This document shows positions 35,353 to 45,495 of a stretch of 64,000 bases of DNA, piece after piece; the first letter of the stretch is position 1; every line of letters starts with the position of its first letter. The stretch spans positions 620,001 to 684,000 of the forward strand of contig NZ_PGGN01000004.1 in the NCBI RefSeq assembly GCF_003010935.1. The letters run 5' to 3'. Made by a program: the position numbers and the translations under genes. The notes under the pieces are model-generated. The model was not told the origin of the DNA and ran no database searches. It worked only from the letters and a program-made list of their open reading frames with translations. This stretch comes from Phyllobacterium endophyticum. Its GTDB lineage: Bacteria > Pseudomonadota > Alphaproteobacteria > Rhizobiales > Rhizobiaceae.

Positions 35353-36303
35353 TTAGTTGTTCTTAAGCTGAGCTGTGGCGCCGCCCGACAGCCATTCACT
35401 GACGACTCTAACGTCATCCTTGCCAAGCCCATGATCAGACTTGATCGAACGCGCTTCAACCCGCGCCCCGTGGGAGCGAAGAAGGTCCTCGAGCGCAGAC
35501 GCATAGGGAGCGTAGAGCTGATCCGAAGCGCCGGATACTGTCAATACTCGGGCATTCGCAAGATTAGCCTCAGTCGATTCCCTCAAAACAGGCATCGAAC
35601 GGAGGAGTACGGCTTGTTGCACCAAGTCGGGGTAAAGCATCATCACGGCATTGATCAGGTTGGCGCCGTTGGAATAGCCGAGGAATGTCGTGCGTTTGGG
35701 ATCGAACTTATATTCCTGCGCGACTTGTTTGAGAAAGCCCGCGAATGCTTTTGCCTCTGAGCGAATGTCCTGCTGATCGAAACTGACGGGTGTCAGCCGG
35801 CGATACCAGCGAGTCGAACCATCCTGCACAACACGCCCGCGCACCGCTATCAACGTGGCATTGGGCGCGATCTTGGAGGCGAATGGAACAAGGCTGGTTT
35901 CATCCTGTCCAGAGCCATGCATGAGCACCATCGTGTCACCGTTCCGGGTTTCCGGACGATACACGCGATACTTGAACGCCAGATTTTCATGAAGCGAGCC
36001 TTCACTTTGCGGAAGAATGTCGCCCTTGACTGCCTTCTTCAAAATAGTGCCACTGCCTGTCGTATCGAGCTTAACTGGTGCAGCTACCGTTGGCTGCTGC
36101 ACCACCGTCCGATCCTTTTCAGGACAAGCGTCGGCATCGCTACTTTTATCGACATCCGGCTGAGGATCAATGGTACTGGATAACACTTCCGCTTTACCGG
36201 ATTGGATTTTCTCACAATCTGCAGTGCTTCGCGCGCTGGCGATCTGTGGTGCCGCGACGACAGAGAAACCCGCAACAAGTGCATAAAGAAATAGTTTACT
36301 CAT
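35353..36303 (-). CDS. Secreted alpha/beta-hydrolase (carboxylesterase-like)
   Basis: A 316-residue protein with a Sec signal (about 1-24, ending IASARS). An Asp/Pro/Thr-rich stretch (to about 95) precedes an alpha/beta-hydrolase fold of the YpfH/phospholipase-carboxylesterase type. MVLMHGSGQDETS forms the oxyanion region, FLGYSNGANL the nucleophile elbow (GxSxG), and SGASDQLYAP with SDHGLGKDD the Asp and His of the triad. It should act in the periplasm on small esters. AGGA stands 7 nt before the ATG. A strong inverted repeat lies about 220-250 bases upstream. Substrate unknown. Confidence 0.82.
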   Translation of the reverse strand: MSKLFLYALVAGFSVVAAPQIASARSTADCEKIQSGKAEVLSSTIDPQPDVDKSSDADACPEKDRTVVQQPTVAAPVKLDTTGSGTILKKAVKGDILPQSEGSLHENLAFKYRVYRPETRNGDTMVLMHGSGQDETSLVPFASKIAPNATLIAVRGRVVQDGSTRWYRRLTPVSFDQQDIRSEAKAFAGFLKQVAQEYKFDPKRTTFLGYSNGANLINAVMMLYPDLVQQAVLLRSMPVLRESTEANLANARVLTVSGASDQLYAPYASALEDLLRSHGARVEARSIKSDHGLGKDDVRVVSEWLSGGATAQLKNN

Positions 36304-36516
36304 AGGTTAATCCTGGCAGACTAAGGTTAACTAAGATTGTAAACAGCCGCGGTCGTCCGCTCGGCGCTGCCCTGCGCATTGGCCGCTCGTTCTTCCAAAC
36401 GGAAGTGTTGCGTGGCGCCAATTATGGTCCCCTGACGTGCGCCTTGCGTCGCGTCGATTGTGGAGAATTGCATTGCTGGATGACATGTCACCCGGCGAGC
36501 CATCTATGTCAACAGG

Positions 36517-36558
36517 ATTGTAACGAAATCATGACCGTTAGAAACATTTCGTTACAAT
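36517..36558. promoter_or_regulatory. Perfect 13-bp inverted repeat, probable operator
   Basis: ATTGTAACGAAAT (36517-36529) is repeated as its exact complement at 36546-36558, with a 16-base spacer, in the spacer upstream of the esterase gene and downstream of the Nudix stop. A TTGACA -35-like element lies on the minus strand at 36512-36507, just past it. There is no T-run, so a terminator is unlikely. Two arms about 29 bases apart suit a dimeric or tetrameric repressor. A perfect TGACATGTCA palindrome follows at 36481-36490. Confidence 0.55.
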
Positions 36559-36588
36559 TGTTGCCGCCATGCATCGATGGGACTGACA

Positions 36589-37170
36589 TCAGCCGGTAAG
36601 ACCGTTCAGTTTCAGATGCTGCAATAGCATGATGGTCTTGGCATCAACGATCTCGCTCTTGCGCACCAGGGAGAGCGCATGGTCGAGTGTCATCTCCAAA
36701 ACTTCGATATCCTCACCTTCGCCTTCATGACCGCCGCCATCCGAAATGCGGTCCGACGCGTTATACGCTGCAACGAAAAACACCAGACGTTCAGTAACGC
36801 TGCCTGGGCTCATGAATACATCGAAGACGCGCTCGATATGGCGCAGGCGGTATCCAAGCTCCTCCTCCGTCTCCTTGCGTGCCGTCGTTTCTGCGTCATT
36901 ATCATCAAGCAGCCCGGCGCACGCTTCGATGAGCATCGGAGTATGGCCCGTTACAAACGCCGGCAAGCGGAACTGCCTTGTAAGCAGCACTGTGTTCCGC
37001 TCCGGGTCATAGGGTAAAACAACAGCGCCATTGCCACGATCGTAGACTTCTCGCGTATGCGGTTCCTTCCGCCCATCGCGACGCAAGAAGTCGTAGCTGT
37101 ACTTCTTGAGAGTCCCCCAGTTGTCAGAAAGGAGTTCGACGGATTTCATGCGAACAGGAGCATCACTCAT
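36589..37170 (-). CDS. NudK-type Nudix nucleoside-diphosphosugar pyrophosphatase
   Basis: A 193-residue Nudix protein of the ADP-ribose/GDP-mannose pyrophosphatase branch. It has NGAVVLPYDPERNTVLLTRQ, EACAGLLDD and KETEEELGY (Nudix box with Lys in the REXXEE position), followed by FMSPGSVTERLVFFVA, typical of NudK. It should hydrolyse GDP-mannose or a similar nucleotide sugar. It is 19 bases downstream of the CDF transporter gene and probably co-transcribed. Confidence 0.88.
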   Translation of the reverse strand: MSDAPVRMKSVELLSDNWGTLKKYSYDFLRRDGRKEPHTREVYDRGNGAVVLPYDPERNTVLLTRQFRLPAFVTGHTPMLIEACAGLLDDNDAETTARKETEEELGYRLRHIERVFDVFMSPGSVTERLVFFVAAYNASDRISDGGGHEGEGEDIEVLEMTLDHALSLVRKSEIVDAKTIMLLQHLKLNGLTG

Positions 37171-37189
37171 GGACTATTCTCCGGGGAAT

Positions 37190-38098
37190 TCAGGCAAAAG
37201 GTATGGCCGCCGTGCCGATAGGTAGCTTGGCCTCGTCGTCGGGTTCAACGTGAATAACCACGCTGGCATCGGGTATATTTTGCATCAGCGCGTTCTCGAT
37301 GCGGTCGCAGATGATGTGCGCATCGCCCACGCTCATCGAAGCATCGACCACAAGATGAAACTCGATGAAGGTCACACGCCCTGCGATACGTGTCTTGAGG
37401 TCATGAACCTCTAGCGCGCCCCCTGCATTTGCCGAGATGACATCGCGGATCCGCATGGTCTCCTCGGTCGCGACACCCATATCCATCAAGCCTTGAACAG
37501 AGTTGCCAATCACATTCCAACCCTGCCAGAGAATGTTAAGTGCAACAACGATCGCGAGTATGGGATCGAGGATCGTCCAGCCCGTCAGGACGGCACCTAC
37601 AAGACCGGCAAATACGCCGGCCGAGGTCACCACATCAGTCATGATGTGCTTGCCGTCTGCGAGCAACGCCGGAGATTTGTGCTTTCGGCCCCGGCTGATG
37701 AGGAGCGAAGCCCAGAACGCATTGATGATCGATGCACCGCCATTGATCGCGAGGCCCAGCCAGGGCTGAGCCAGATTTCTGGGCGTTTCCCAGGCAATCC
37801 ACACTTCCCGCAGGATGAGCAGCGCCGCAACGACGATCAGCACTCCCTCCAGCACAGCAGAAAAATATTCAGCCTTGTGATGGCCGAAAGGGTGGTTCTG
37901 GTCTGCGGGCTTGTAGCTGACACGGATGGCCCACCAGGCGGCCATTGCGGCAACGACATTGACGATGGATTCCAAAGCATCCGAATAGAGCGCGACAGAG
38001 CCTGTCACGTGGTAGGCACCATATTTCAGCGCGAGCACAGTCATTCCAATGAAGATTGACCAGAAAGCAATGCGCTGAACTGTGGTGTCTTGCGCCAT
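37190..38098 (-). CDS. Cation diffusion facilitator metal transporter
   Basis: A 302-residue CDF efflux protein with six membrane segments and a cytoplasmic C-terminal domain (about 215-302). Metal-site motifs are YSDALES in TM2 and DGKHIMTDVVTSAG in TM5 (H-x3-D), and HPFGHHKAEYFSA forms the conserved loop. Zn, Fe or Mn are plausible; the sequence does not decide. It runs 1 base after trpE(G), so trpE(G), this gene and the Nudix gene may share a transcript. Confidence 0.92.
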   Translation of the reverse strand: MAQDTTVQRIAFWSIFIGMTVLALKYGAYHVTGSVALYSDALESIVNVVAAMAAWWAIRVSYKPADQNHPFGHHKAEYFSAVLEGVLIVVAALLILREVWIAWETPRNLAQPWLGLAINGGASIINAFWASLLISRGRKHKSPALLADGKHIMTDVVTSAGVFAGLVGAVLTGWTILDPILAIVVALNILWQGWNVIGNSVQGLMDMGVATEETMRIRDVISANAGGALEVHDLKTRIAGRVTFIEFHLVVDASMSVGDAHIICDRIENALMQNIPDASVVIHVEPDDEAKLPIGTAAIPFA

Positions 38099-38099
38099 T

Positions 38100-40286
38100 C
38101 TATGCCGCTCGTATTTTCACCCGTCGTGGCAGATGCGCCACGACGTTCTCGATCATTCGCATCCCGGCGTTGTGACCAAGGGTCATGATCGACTCGGGAT
38201 GAAACTGGACCGCCGCGATCGGTTCGCTTTTGTGCTCGAAAGCCATTATGACGCCATCCTCCGTTTCAGCGGTGACAACGAAACCGTCCGGTAAGCGTAC
38301 AGGATCGGCAAAGATCGAGTGGTAGCGGCCCACGGTCACCTCCTTGGGAAGACCCGAAAAGATTTTGCCCTGCTTCGTAATACGGATGCGCGAAGGCTTC
38401 CCATGCATCGGGACATGCAGTTGTCGCAACGATCCACCATATGCCTCCGCAAGCGCTTGTAGCCCGAGGCAGACACCAAAGATCGGCAAGTCACGCTTGC
38501 GGGCTTTCTTGATTGTCGCTTTGCAATCAAAGTCTTCCGGCGTTCCGGGCCCCGGTGAAAGGACCACAAGATCCGGCTTTACTCGCTCGAAGATTTCGTC
38601 GGCGACCGGTGTACGCACGGTCGTCACTGTTGCACCGGTCTGGCGGAAATAGTTGGCCAGCGTGTGAACGAATGAATCCTCATGGTCGACCAGCAGAATC
38701 GACAGTCCCTCTCCCACTCGTGCGACAGCACGTTCCTCGGGCAAGACATTGCTCTTGTGGGCATCCCGAACTGCCGCGATCATTGCCGAAGCCTTGAGTT
38801 CGGTCTCGGCCTCTTCCTCCTCCGGCACTGAATCGTAGAGCAACGTCGCACCTGCACGAACCTGCGCGATGCCGTCCTTGATACGGATCGTTCGCAGGGT
38901 GAGACCCGTGTTCATATCACCATTGAAATTCACCATGCCGATGGCACCGCCATACCAGGCGCGAGGGCTGCGCTCGTTTGCTTCGATAAATCGCATGGCC
39001 CAGAGTTTTGGCGCACCGGTCACAGTGACGGCCCAAGCGTGCGACAGGAACCCGTCGAATGCATCCATATCCTCTCGAAGGCGGCCTTCGATATGATCGA
39101 CGGTATGGATGAGCCGTGAGTACATTTCGATCTGGCGACGGCCGATGACCCGGACCGAACCCGGCTCGCACACACGGCTCTTGTCGTTACGATCGACGTC
39201 CGAGCACATCGTCAGTTCGGATTCGTCCTTTTTCGAATTAAGCAGTTTGATGATCTGCTCGCTATCGGCGATCGCGTCTTCGCCGCGCTTGATCGTTCCC
39301 GAGATAGGACAAGTTTCAATGCGCCTTCCGACCACGCGCACGAACATTTCGGGCGAGGCGCCGACGAGATATTCATTGTCGCCAAGATTGATATAGAATG
39401 AATATGGGGACGGGTTGATGGCTTTCAGGCGGCGCGAGATGACGGAGGGTTTGGTTTCACAACGCTCATAGAATGTCTGCCCCGGCACGACTTCGAACAG
39501 ATCGCCGCGCATGAAGCTATCCTTGGCTTTCTTGACCAGTTCCGCATACTCGCCTGGACTATAGTCGCCGCGACCGGGAATTTTATCTGTCGGCCTGAAC
39601 GGCTCTGTTACCGTATCGCGAGGCAAGCCCTCGGTGGACATGCCCCCGAAAGAATAATCGTAGCGGTCGAGCCAAGCCTTGGCAGCATGATGATCGACGA
39701 CAAGAATTTCGTCGGGCAGGTACAGAACAATATCACGCTGATCGTCAGGGCGCTTCAGCTTGTACTGCACCGCGTCAAACTGAAAAGCCAGATCATATCC
39801 GAATGCACCATATAGACCCAGATTGGCGTCATCTTCCGTAAAAAACAGGCCGACGATCGCACGCAGTACGGTGAAAACCGAAGGAATGCGTGAACGTTCT
39901 TCCTCCGTGAATGTGCGGTTTGGCAGAGCAATCTCCAGTTCGAGCCTGGTTGCACCCGCCGCCTTCACCGAAACCTCTTCCAGGGTCGCAATGGTCTGCC
40001 TGATCGGCACGAGGAGGATTTCGCCACGCCTGTTCAAGGCCTCGACGGTCATATGCCGGCCGTTCGACGTGATCGCGACTGGTGGATCTACGATCGCCGT
40101 ATCCCAACGCGTATAGCGGCCCGGATACTCGTAATTTGACGAGAAAACTGCACCGCGCCGCTCATCGAGTGCATCGACATAGCTGTCGATCGCGCTGGCA
40201 TAGGCAGTTGCAACACGTGACCGCGTAATCGTGACACCACCTTTGGTGTCGAAGATTTCAACGTCGCCCTCAATTCTATGCATCAT
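38100..40286 (-). CDS. trpE(G): Fused anthranilate synthase TrpE(G)
   Basis: A 728-residue fusion of the chorismate-using alpha subunit (about 1-520) and the glutamine amidotransferase beta subunit (about 535-728). Alpha-subunit motifs are [36 protein letters not shown] and [12 protein letters not shown]. Amidotransferase motifs are [21 protein letters not shown] (catalytic Cys) and AVQFHPES. This fusion is typical of rhizobia. I start at ATG 40286 because AAGGGA lies 6 nt ahead; six upstream codons are in frame. A trpL leader and terminator lie upstream. Confidence 0.95.
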   Translation of the reverse strand: MMHRIEGDVEIFDTKGGVTITRSRVATAYASAIDSYVDALDERRGAVFSSNYEYPGRYTRWDTAIVDPPVAITSNGRHMTVEALNRRGEILLVPIRQTIATLEEVSVKAAGATRLELEIALPNRTFTEEERSRIPSVFTVLRAIVGLFFTEDDANLGLYGAFGYDLAFQFDAVQYKLKRPDDQRDIVLYLPDEILVVDHHAAKAWLDRYDYSFGGMSTEGLPRDTVTEPFRPTDKIPGRGDYSPGEYAELVKKAKDSFMRGDLFEVVPGQTFYERCETKPSVISRRLKAINPSPYSFYINLGDNEYLVGASPEMFVRVVGRRIETCPISGTIKRGEDAIADSEQIIKLLNSKKDESELTMCSDVDRNDKSRVCEPGSVRVIGRRQIEMYSRLIHTVDHIEGRLREDMDAFDGFLSHAWAVTVTGAPKLWAMRFIEANERSPRAWYGGAIGMVNFNGDMNTGLTLRTIRIKDGIAQVRAGATLLYDSVPEEEEAETELKASAMIAAVRDAHKSNVLPEERAVARVGEGLSILLVDHEDSFVHTLANYFRQTGATVTTVRTPVADEIFERVKPDLVVLSPGPGTPEDFDCKATIKKARKRDLPIFGVCLGLQALAEAYGGSLRQLHVPMHGKPSRIRITKQGKIFSGLPKEVTVGRYHSIFADPVRLPDGFVVTAETEDGVIMAFEHKSEPIAAVQFHPESIMTLGHNAGMRMIENVVAHLPRRVKIRAA

Positions 40287-40333
40287 CGATTTCCCTTGTT
40301 GCATCTGGCGTTGCGGGCGTCCGACGGGTCAAA

Positions 40334-40365
40334 CAAAAAGGCCGCCCGGAAAACCCGTCGCGGCC
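40334..40365 (-). terminator. trp attenuator terminator
   Basis: On the minus strand GGCCGC (40365-40360) pairs with GCGGCC (40345-40340), with short inner pairing (CGG/CCG), followed by TTTTTGTTT. It stands about 45 bases after the trpL stop. It would end the attenuated trpL RNA. Confidence 0.85.
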
Positions 40366-40408
40366 CTGTCCCTTTTTCACAAACATGCAAAAGGCTGCGT
40401 GGCCGCTA

Positions 40409-40453
40409 TCAGCGAGCCCACCACCAGCCATTTGAAAGAATGTGTGTGTTCAT
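40409..40453 (-). CDS. trpL: Tryptophan leader peptide TrpL
   Basis: Fourteen residues, MNTHILSNGWWWAR, ending in TGA at 40411-40409. Three consecutive Trp codons sit next to the stop, and a terminator follows. It matches Sinorhizobium meliloti TrpL (same length and WWWAR end), which controls trpE(G) by attenuation. In that species the released small RNA (rnTrpL) and the peptide itself also act in trans on other mRNAs; the same here is an inference. No Shine-Dalgarno precedes the ATG, and the promoter's -10 lies only 7 bases upstream, so the message is probably leaderless. Confidence 0.92.
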   Translation of the reverse strand: MNTHILSNGWWWAR

Positions 40454-40460
40454 GGGGTGA

Positions 40461-40489
40461 TTGTTAGCGTTACATTGTTGCGCTTGCAA
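40461..40489 (-). promoter_or_regulatory. trpL promoter
   Basis: On the minus strand TTGCAA (40489-40484), a 17-base spacer, and TAACAA (40466-40461), with the trpL ATG 7 bases after the -10. This spacing places transcription start on the A of the start codon, as reported for S. meliloti trpL. Confidence 0.65.
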
Positions 40490-40517
40490 CAGCAAAAATC
40501 AGAGCCGCTACGAACGT

Positions 40518-42197
40518 CTAGAAGAGTCCTTCGATCAACCCTTCTGCGTTCAAGTGGATTCGCTCAGCAGAAGGCGACTTCGGCAGGCCCGGCATCGTCA
40601 TGATTTCACCGCAGATTGCCACGATGAATCCTGCACCCGCGGCAAGGCGCACTTCTCGCACATGAACTACATGGTTCACCGGCGCACCCCGCAGATGCGG
40701 ATCGGTTGAGAATGAATACTGGGTCTTTGCCATGCAGACCGGGAGGTGGCCATATCCGGCCGCTTCCCATTGACGCAATTGCTCACGCACGCTGGCATCC
40801 GCGTCGGCTTCCGCACCCCGATAGATGCGCTTGACAATCGTTTCGATCTTGTCGAACAGGGACAATTCATCCTCGTAAAGCGGCGAAAACTGCGCCGAAC
40901 CGCTCGTCGCCAGCGCAACCACCCTGTGTGCGAGTTCTTCGATGCCCGCGGAGCCCTCCGACCAGTGCTTGCACAGGACAGCCTCAGCACCATGCGTTGC
41001 AACGAACGTCTTCACAGCCGCAATCTCTGCCTCGGTATCGGCAGTGAAATGATTGATAGCGACCACCACCGGCACACCGAACTGCCTGACATTCTCCATA
41101 TGGCGGCCGAGATTGGCGCATCCGGACTTTACAGCAGCGACGTTCTCCTCGCCTAGATCTTCCTTAGCCACGCCGCCATGCATCTTCATGGCACGTATTG
41201 TTGCTACAATGACCGCCGCTGCCGGTTTGAGGCCCGCCTTGCGGCATTTGATGTCAAAGAATTTCTCTGCACCGAGATCCGCGCCGAAACCTGCTTCGGT
41301 AACGACATAATCGGCAAGTTTGAGAGCGGTCGTCGTCGCCACGACTGAGTTACAACCATGCGCAATATTGGCAAAAGGGCCACCATGGACGAAGGCTGGA
41401 TTGTTCTCCAGGGTCTGCACGAGATTGGGCTGCATCGCATCCTTGAGAAGAACGGCCATTGCCTTATCCGCCTTCAGATCGCGAGCGTAGACAGGACTCT
41501 TGTCGAAGCGGTAGCCGATAATGATTTCCCCCAGTCGATCCTCCAGATCCTTCAGATCATTGGCAAGGCACAGGATAGCCATCACTTCCGAGGCAACGGT
41601 AATGTCAAAGCCGGATTCTCGCGGAAACCCATTCGCCACACCACCCAGTGAAGACGCGATATCACGCAATGCCCTGTCATTCATGTCCATGACCCGCCGC
41701 CATGTGATGCGGCGCGTATCGAGATTGAGCTCGTTTCCCCAATAGACGTGGTTGTCAATCATGGCCGCCAGCAGGTTATGGGCGGAAGTAATGGCATGGA
41801 AATCGCCTGTAAAATGCAGGTTGATATCTTCCATCGGGATGACCTGCGCGTGACCGCCTCCGGCTGCACCACCCTTGGTACCAAAACAGGGACCTAGCGA
41901 AGCTTCGCGAATGCAAACAATGGCCTTTTTGCCGATCCGGTTGAGCCCATCGCCAAGCCCGACTGTCGTCGTGGTTTTGCCTTCGCCGGCAGGCGTTGGG
42001 CTTACCGCTGTTACGAGTATGAGCTTGCCGTCCTTTGCGCCGCGTCTCGACTGGATGAATTCCGCCGAGAGCTTGGCCTTGTCATGTCCATAAGGTACGA
42101 GATGTTCCGGTGGTATTCCGATCTTCGCGCCTATTTCCACTACCGGTTTTTTCACCGCGGAGCGCGCAATCTCGATATCGGATGGGACGATAGCCAC
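40518..42197 (-). CDS. fhs: Formate-tetrahydrofolate ligase
   Basis: ATP-dependent enzyme making 10-formyl-THF from formate and THF, feeding one-carbon metabolism. The 559-residue length is normal. Signatures are the nucleotide loop [47 protein letters not shown] and [16 protein letters not shown]. It lies between trpL and putA but shows no pathway link to either. Confidence 0.96.
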   Translation of the reverse strand: MAIVPSDIEIARSAVKKPVVEIGAKIGIPPEHLVPYGHDKAKLSAEFIQSRRGAKDGKLILVTAVSPTPAGEGKTTTTVGLGDGLNRIGKKAIVCIREASLGPCFGTKGGAAGGGHAQVIPMEDINLHFTGDFHAITSAHNLLAAMIDNHVYWGNELNLDTRRITWRRVMDMNDRALRDIASSLGGVANGFPRESGFDITVASEVMAILCLANDLKDLEDRLGEIIIGYRFDKSPVYARDLKADKAMAVLLKDAMQPNLVQTLENNPAFVHGGPFANIAHGCNSVVATTTALKLADYVVTEAGFGADLGAEKFFDIKCRKAGLKPAAAVIVATIRAMKMHGGVAKEDLGEENVAAVKSGCANLGRHMENVRQFGVPVVVAINHFTADTEAEIAAVKTFVATHGAEAVLCKHWSEGSAGIEELAHRVVALATSGSAQFSPLYEDELSLFDKIETIVKRIYRGAEADADASVREQLRQWEAAGYGHLPVCMAKTQYSFSTDPHLRGAPVNHVVHVREVRLAAGAGFIVAICGEIMTMPGLPKSPSAERIHLNAEGLIEGLF

Positions 42198-42248
42198 AGA
42201 CGTTTCCTCAATGCTTCAAGAACGTCAATAGCATCCTGCAAGCGAAAT

Positions 42249-42274
42249 GGGGATAGCCCGGCAGGACTATCCCC
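42249..42274 (-). terminator. putA terminator hairpin
   Basis: GGGGATAG (42249-42256) pairs perfectly with CTATCCCC (42267-42274), and three inner pairs (with one G-T) leave a four-base loop. It begins about 22 bases after the putA stop on the minus strand. The T-run is weak (ATTTCG). Confidence 0.65.
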
Positions 42275-42295
42275 AGTTGCAACTTTGAAAAACGC

Positions 42296-45200
42296 TTACT
42301 CACCCATGGCAATGAGGCTGGCATTGCCGCCTGCCGCAGCGGTGTTCACCGAAACGACCTGTTCGAGCGCAAAGCGCGCAAGATAGGCCGGTCCGCCAGC
42401 CTTTGGACCAGTGCCGGAAAGGCCGGAACCGCCGAAGGGTTGCGTACCTACGACCGCACCGATCGTATTGCGGTTGACATAGACGTTGCCGATATCAAGC
42501 CGGTCGATAACCTTGGTCACCGTCGCTTCGATGCGGGTGTGTAGGCCGAACGTCAATCCGTATCCCGTCGAGGCAATCTGGTCGAGCACCTTGTCAAGGT
42601 CTCTCGCCTTCCACCGTACGACATGCAGCACAGGGCCAAACACCTCACGTTCCAACGCCTCCGGCCGATCAAGCTCAACGATATGGGGCGCAAAGAACAG
42701 GCCACTCTCGGGAGCCTCACCGGCAAAACGCACTTTCTGCGTCTTCCGCATCGTCGCGATATGATTTGTCAGCATTTCGCGCTGTGCCTCATCGATGATC
42801 GGACCCACGTCAGTCGATGGCGATGAAGGATCGCCCAGCGTGAGTTCCCTCGCTGCACCTTCGATCATTTCAAGCATATTGTCTGCGATATCTTCCTGCA
42901 GATAGAGGATACGAAGTGCTGAGCAGCGTTGTCCCGCTGAGCGGAATGCAGACATGACGACATCGTCGGCAACCTGTTCTGATAGCGCTGTCGCGTCCAC
43001 GATCATCGCATTGAGTCCACCGGTCTCAGCAATCAACGGCACGATGGGGCCCTTCTTGGCAGCAAGGCTCCGGTTGATCGCCCATGCGGTGTCGGTCGAA
43101 CCTGTGAATGCGACCCCTGCGATCCCCGGATGAGCCGTCAATGCCGCGCCAACAGATCCGTCGCCCGGCAGGTAAATTGCAGCATCCTTCGGCACACCTG
43201 CTTCATGGAGAATTTTTACTGCCTCGAAGGCGATAAGCGGGGTCTGTTCGGCCGGCTTTGCGAGGACAGTATTGCCAGCCGCCAGTGCTGCCGTCACCTG
43301 CCCGAGGAAGATTGCCAAAGGGAAATTCCAGGGACTTATGCAAACGAAGGCGCCGCGACCGCGGTGGCGCAGTTTGTTGTCCTCGCCGGTCGGCCCTGGC
43401 ATTACCTTGTCGACGGCAAATTGTCTGCGCGCTTCGGCGGCATAATAGCGACAGAAGTCCACCGCTTCGCGAATTTCGGCGATGCCGTCATCGATCGTCT
43501 TGCCGGCCTCGCGCGACAGAAGGTCAAGGAGGTAGTGCCGGTTATCTTCCAGAAGTTCCGCAGCCTTCTCCAGCGTTTTTGCCCTTGTTTCCACTGGCAC
43601 GCGTGACCAAGATGCGAAGCCTTCGCGAGCAACATCAACGGCTTTTGCAGCTTCATCGGCGGTAGCGAAGACAACCGACCCAACAACTGAACCATCGGCC
43701 GGCGAAATCACGTCTTGCGCTTTGCCAGATACTTTGACTCTGGCAGCTAGCGGAACCGCAGTTACTGCCGTCCGCGCCTTGGCAATTCCCTTTAGAAGGT
43801 CTGTCAAGGCTTTGCGATCGCCCAGTTCTATCCCAGTAGAATTCGGGCGCTTGCCATAGAGTTTGGCCGGCAACGGAATATTCGGATGTCGATACCCCCG
43901 GCCATCATTGAGCTTTTCCGCCGGCCTCACCAACAAATCGGCGATCGGCACATCATTGTCGCCTACAACCGAAACAAACGAGGAATTCGCTCCGTTTTCC
44001 AGGAGACGGCGCACCAGATAGGCAAGCAGGTCTCGATAGCCGCCAACAGGCGCATAAATTCGGCAGGCAATTTTGTCGTTTTTTTCTGTGATCTGCTTGT
44101 AGAGGCTTTCGCCCATGCCGTGCAGCCGCTGGAACTCGAAGCCGCTCTTGTCGGCGCCTGCCATTTCCAGAATCATGGCCACGGTCAAGGCATTGTGGGT
44201 GGCAAATTGCGGGAAGATACGCGGCCGCGCATCCAACATGCGCTTTGCACATGCAAGATAAGATGCGTCCGTGGCTGCCTTGCGTGTAAAGACTGGATAA
44301 TCGTCGAGCCCACGTTCCTGCGCCCGCTTTACCTCCGTGTCCCAATACGCGCCCTTGACGAGGCGAACCATCATAGTGCGGTTGTGCCTTGCGGCAAGCC
44401 GATCGATGTGCTCGATGACGTCGAGTGCCCGCTTCTGATAGGCTTGAATTGCAAGCCCGAAGCCGTCCCACCCATCAAGCGATGGATCGGCAAAGACCCT
44501 GTCGATGACATCAAGTGAAAGTTCGAGACGGTCCGCCTCCTCCGCATCGACAGTGAAATTGAGGTCGTAAGCTTTCGCTTTTTGCGCGAGGGCCAATAGG
44601 TCGGGCACCAACTCTGCCATGACCTGGTCGTGATGCGTGGCCACGTAACGCGGGTGCAGTGCCGAAAGCTTGACCGAAATCCCCATGCGATCCGGGAGCT
44701 TCTTGTTTCCCGTCGCGCGGCCAATCGCATCGATGGCATCGGAATAAGACTTGAAATAACCCCGTGCGTCTTTACGCGTCCGAGCGCCCTCGCCCAGCAT
44801 GTCGAAGGAATGGCGATAGCCTTTGGCTTCGTTTGAACCAGCGCGTTTCAACGCATCCTTGATCGTTTCACCCAGAACAAAATGGTGCCCCAGGTAACGC
44901 ATGGCTTGTTTGGTGGCGGTACGCACAGTCGGCAGGCCGATCCGCTTGACGAGCGAGGAAAGCACGCCCTCTGGGGTCTCACCGGGCTTGATAACTTTGG
45001 CCGAAAGTCCCAGAGCCCAGGCAGATGCGGATACGAACCACGTATCGCCGCTCGGCTCATGTTCCGACCAGTGACCTTGCTTGAGCTTGTCCTCGATGAG
45101 CTTGTCCTGCGTGGCCGCATCTGGCACACGAAGCAAAGCTTCAGCAAGCACCATCAGTGCCAGACCCTCGCGGGTCGAAAGTCCGTACTCACGCAGGAAA

Positions 45201-45388
45201 TCCTCGACACCGCCAATGCCGCTCGCTTCTTTGCGAATCGTCGTAATGTATTTACTGGCCCGCGCATCGATGCGGCGATTGACCTCCTCCGGCAATGTAA
45301 TCGACTTGAGCAACGAAGCCACGAGCTTTTGGTCGTCGACTGCATATGGCGCAGAAAAATTTCCGGTAGATGGCAACTGGACGGTCAT
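42296..45388 (-). CDS. putA: Bifunctional proline dehydrogenase / glutamate-semialdehyde dehydrogenase
   Basis: Oxidises proline to glutamate in two steps on one 1030-residue chain: an FAD-linked proline dehydrogenase domain (about 140-500) and an NAD-dependent aldehyde dehydrogenase domain (about 530-1015). Visible landmarks are MVRLVKGAYWDTEVKRAQ and RLHGMGE (PRODH), ISPWNFPLAIF, AETGGLNAMIVD and SAGQRCSALR with the catalytic Cys (ALDH). The N-terminal ribbon-helix-helix repressor domain of enterobacterial PutA is absent; regulation falls to the divergent putR. I start at ATG 45388 with GGGGAAG upstream; nine earlier codons are in frame. Confidence 0.96.
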   Translation of the reverse strand: MTVQLPSTGNFSAPYAVDDQKLVASLLKSITLPEEVNRRIDARASKYITTIRKEASGIGGVEDFLREYGLSTREGLALMVLAEALLRVPDAATQDKLIEDKLKQGHWSEHEPSGDTWFVSASAWALGLSAKVIKPGETPEGVLSSLVKRIGLPTVRTATKQAMRYLGHHFVLGETIKDALKRAGSNEAKGYRHSFDMLGEGARTRKDARGYFKSYSDAIDAIGRATGNKKLPDRMGISVKLSALHPRYVATHHDQVMAELVPDLLALAQKAKAYDLNFTVDAEEADRLELSLDVIDRVFADPSLDGWDGFGLAIQAYQKRALDVIEHIDRLAARHNRTMMVRLVKGAYWDTEVKRAQERGLDDYPVFTRKAATDASYLACAKRMLDARPRIFPQFATHNALTVAMILEMAGADKSGFEFQRLHGMGESLYKQITEKNDKIACRIYAPVGGYRDLLAYLVRRLLENGANSSFVSVVGDNDVPIADLLVRPAEKLNDGRGYRHPNIPLPAKLYGKRPNSTGIELGDRKALTDLLKGIAKARTAVTAVPLAARVKVSGKAQDVISPADGSVVGSVVFATADEAAKAVDVAREGFASWSRVPVETRAKTLEKAAELLEDNRHYLLDLLSREAGKTIDDGIAEIREAVDFCRYYAAEARRQFAVDKVMPGPTGEDNKLRHRGRGAFVCISPWNFPLAIFLGQVTAALAAGNTVLAKPAEQTPLIAFEAVKILHEAGVPKDAAIYLPGDGSVGAALTAHPGIAGVAFTGSTDTAWAINRSLAAKKGPIVPLIAETGGLNAMIVDATALSEQVADDVVMSAFRSAGQRCSALRILYLQEDIADNMLEMIEGAARELTLGDPSSPSTDVGPIIDEAQREMLTNHIATMRKTQKVRFAGEAPESGLFFAPHIVELDRPEALEREVFGPVLHVVRWKARDLDKVLDQIASTGYGLTFGLHTRIEATVTKVIDRLDIGNVYVNRNTIGAVVGTQPFGGSGLSGTGPKAGGPAYLARFALEQVVSVNTAAAGGNASLIAMGE

Positions 45389-45473
45389 CAGGCTTCCCCT
45401 TATTGATTTTTCCATATAATCTAATCCATGTAGTTATTCTCGCCAATGAATTCGGTTTCACTGGCGCAAAAAA

Positions 45474-45495
45474 CTAAATATAGGGAATATTTTAG
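45474..45495. promoter_or_regulatory. Near-palindrome in the putA-putR spacer, probable PutR site
   Basis: CTAAATAT (45474-45481) faces ATATTTTAG (45487-45495), an AT-rich imperfect palindrome ending two bases before the putR ATG. Lrp/AsnC regulators bind AT-rich palindromes and often repress their own gene. The assignment to PutR is inferred from position. Confidence 0.5.

Noticed and set aside
36405..36599. 64-codon plus-strand frame in the spacer before the esterase
   Set aside because: It is Cys-rich with no ribosome binding site and crosses the inverted repeat and the end of the Nudix gene.
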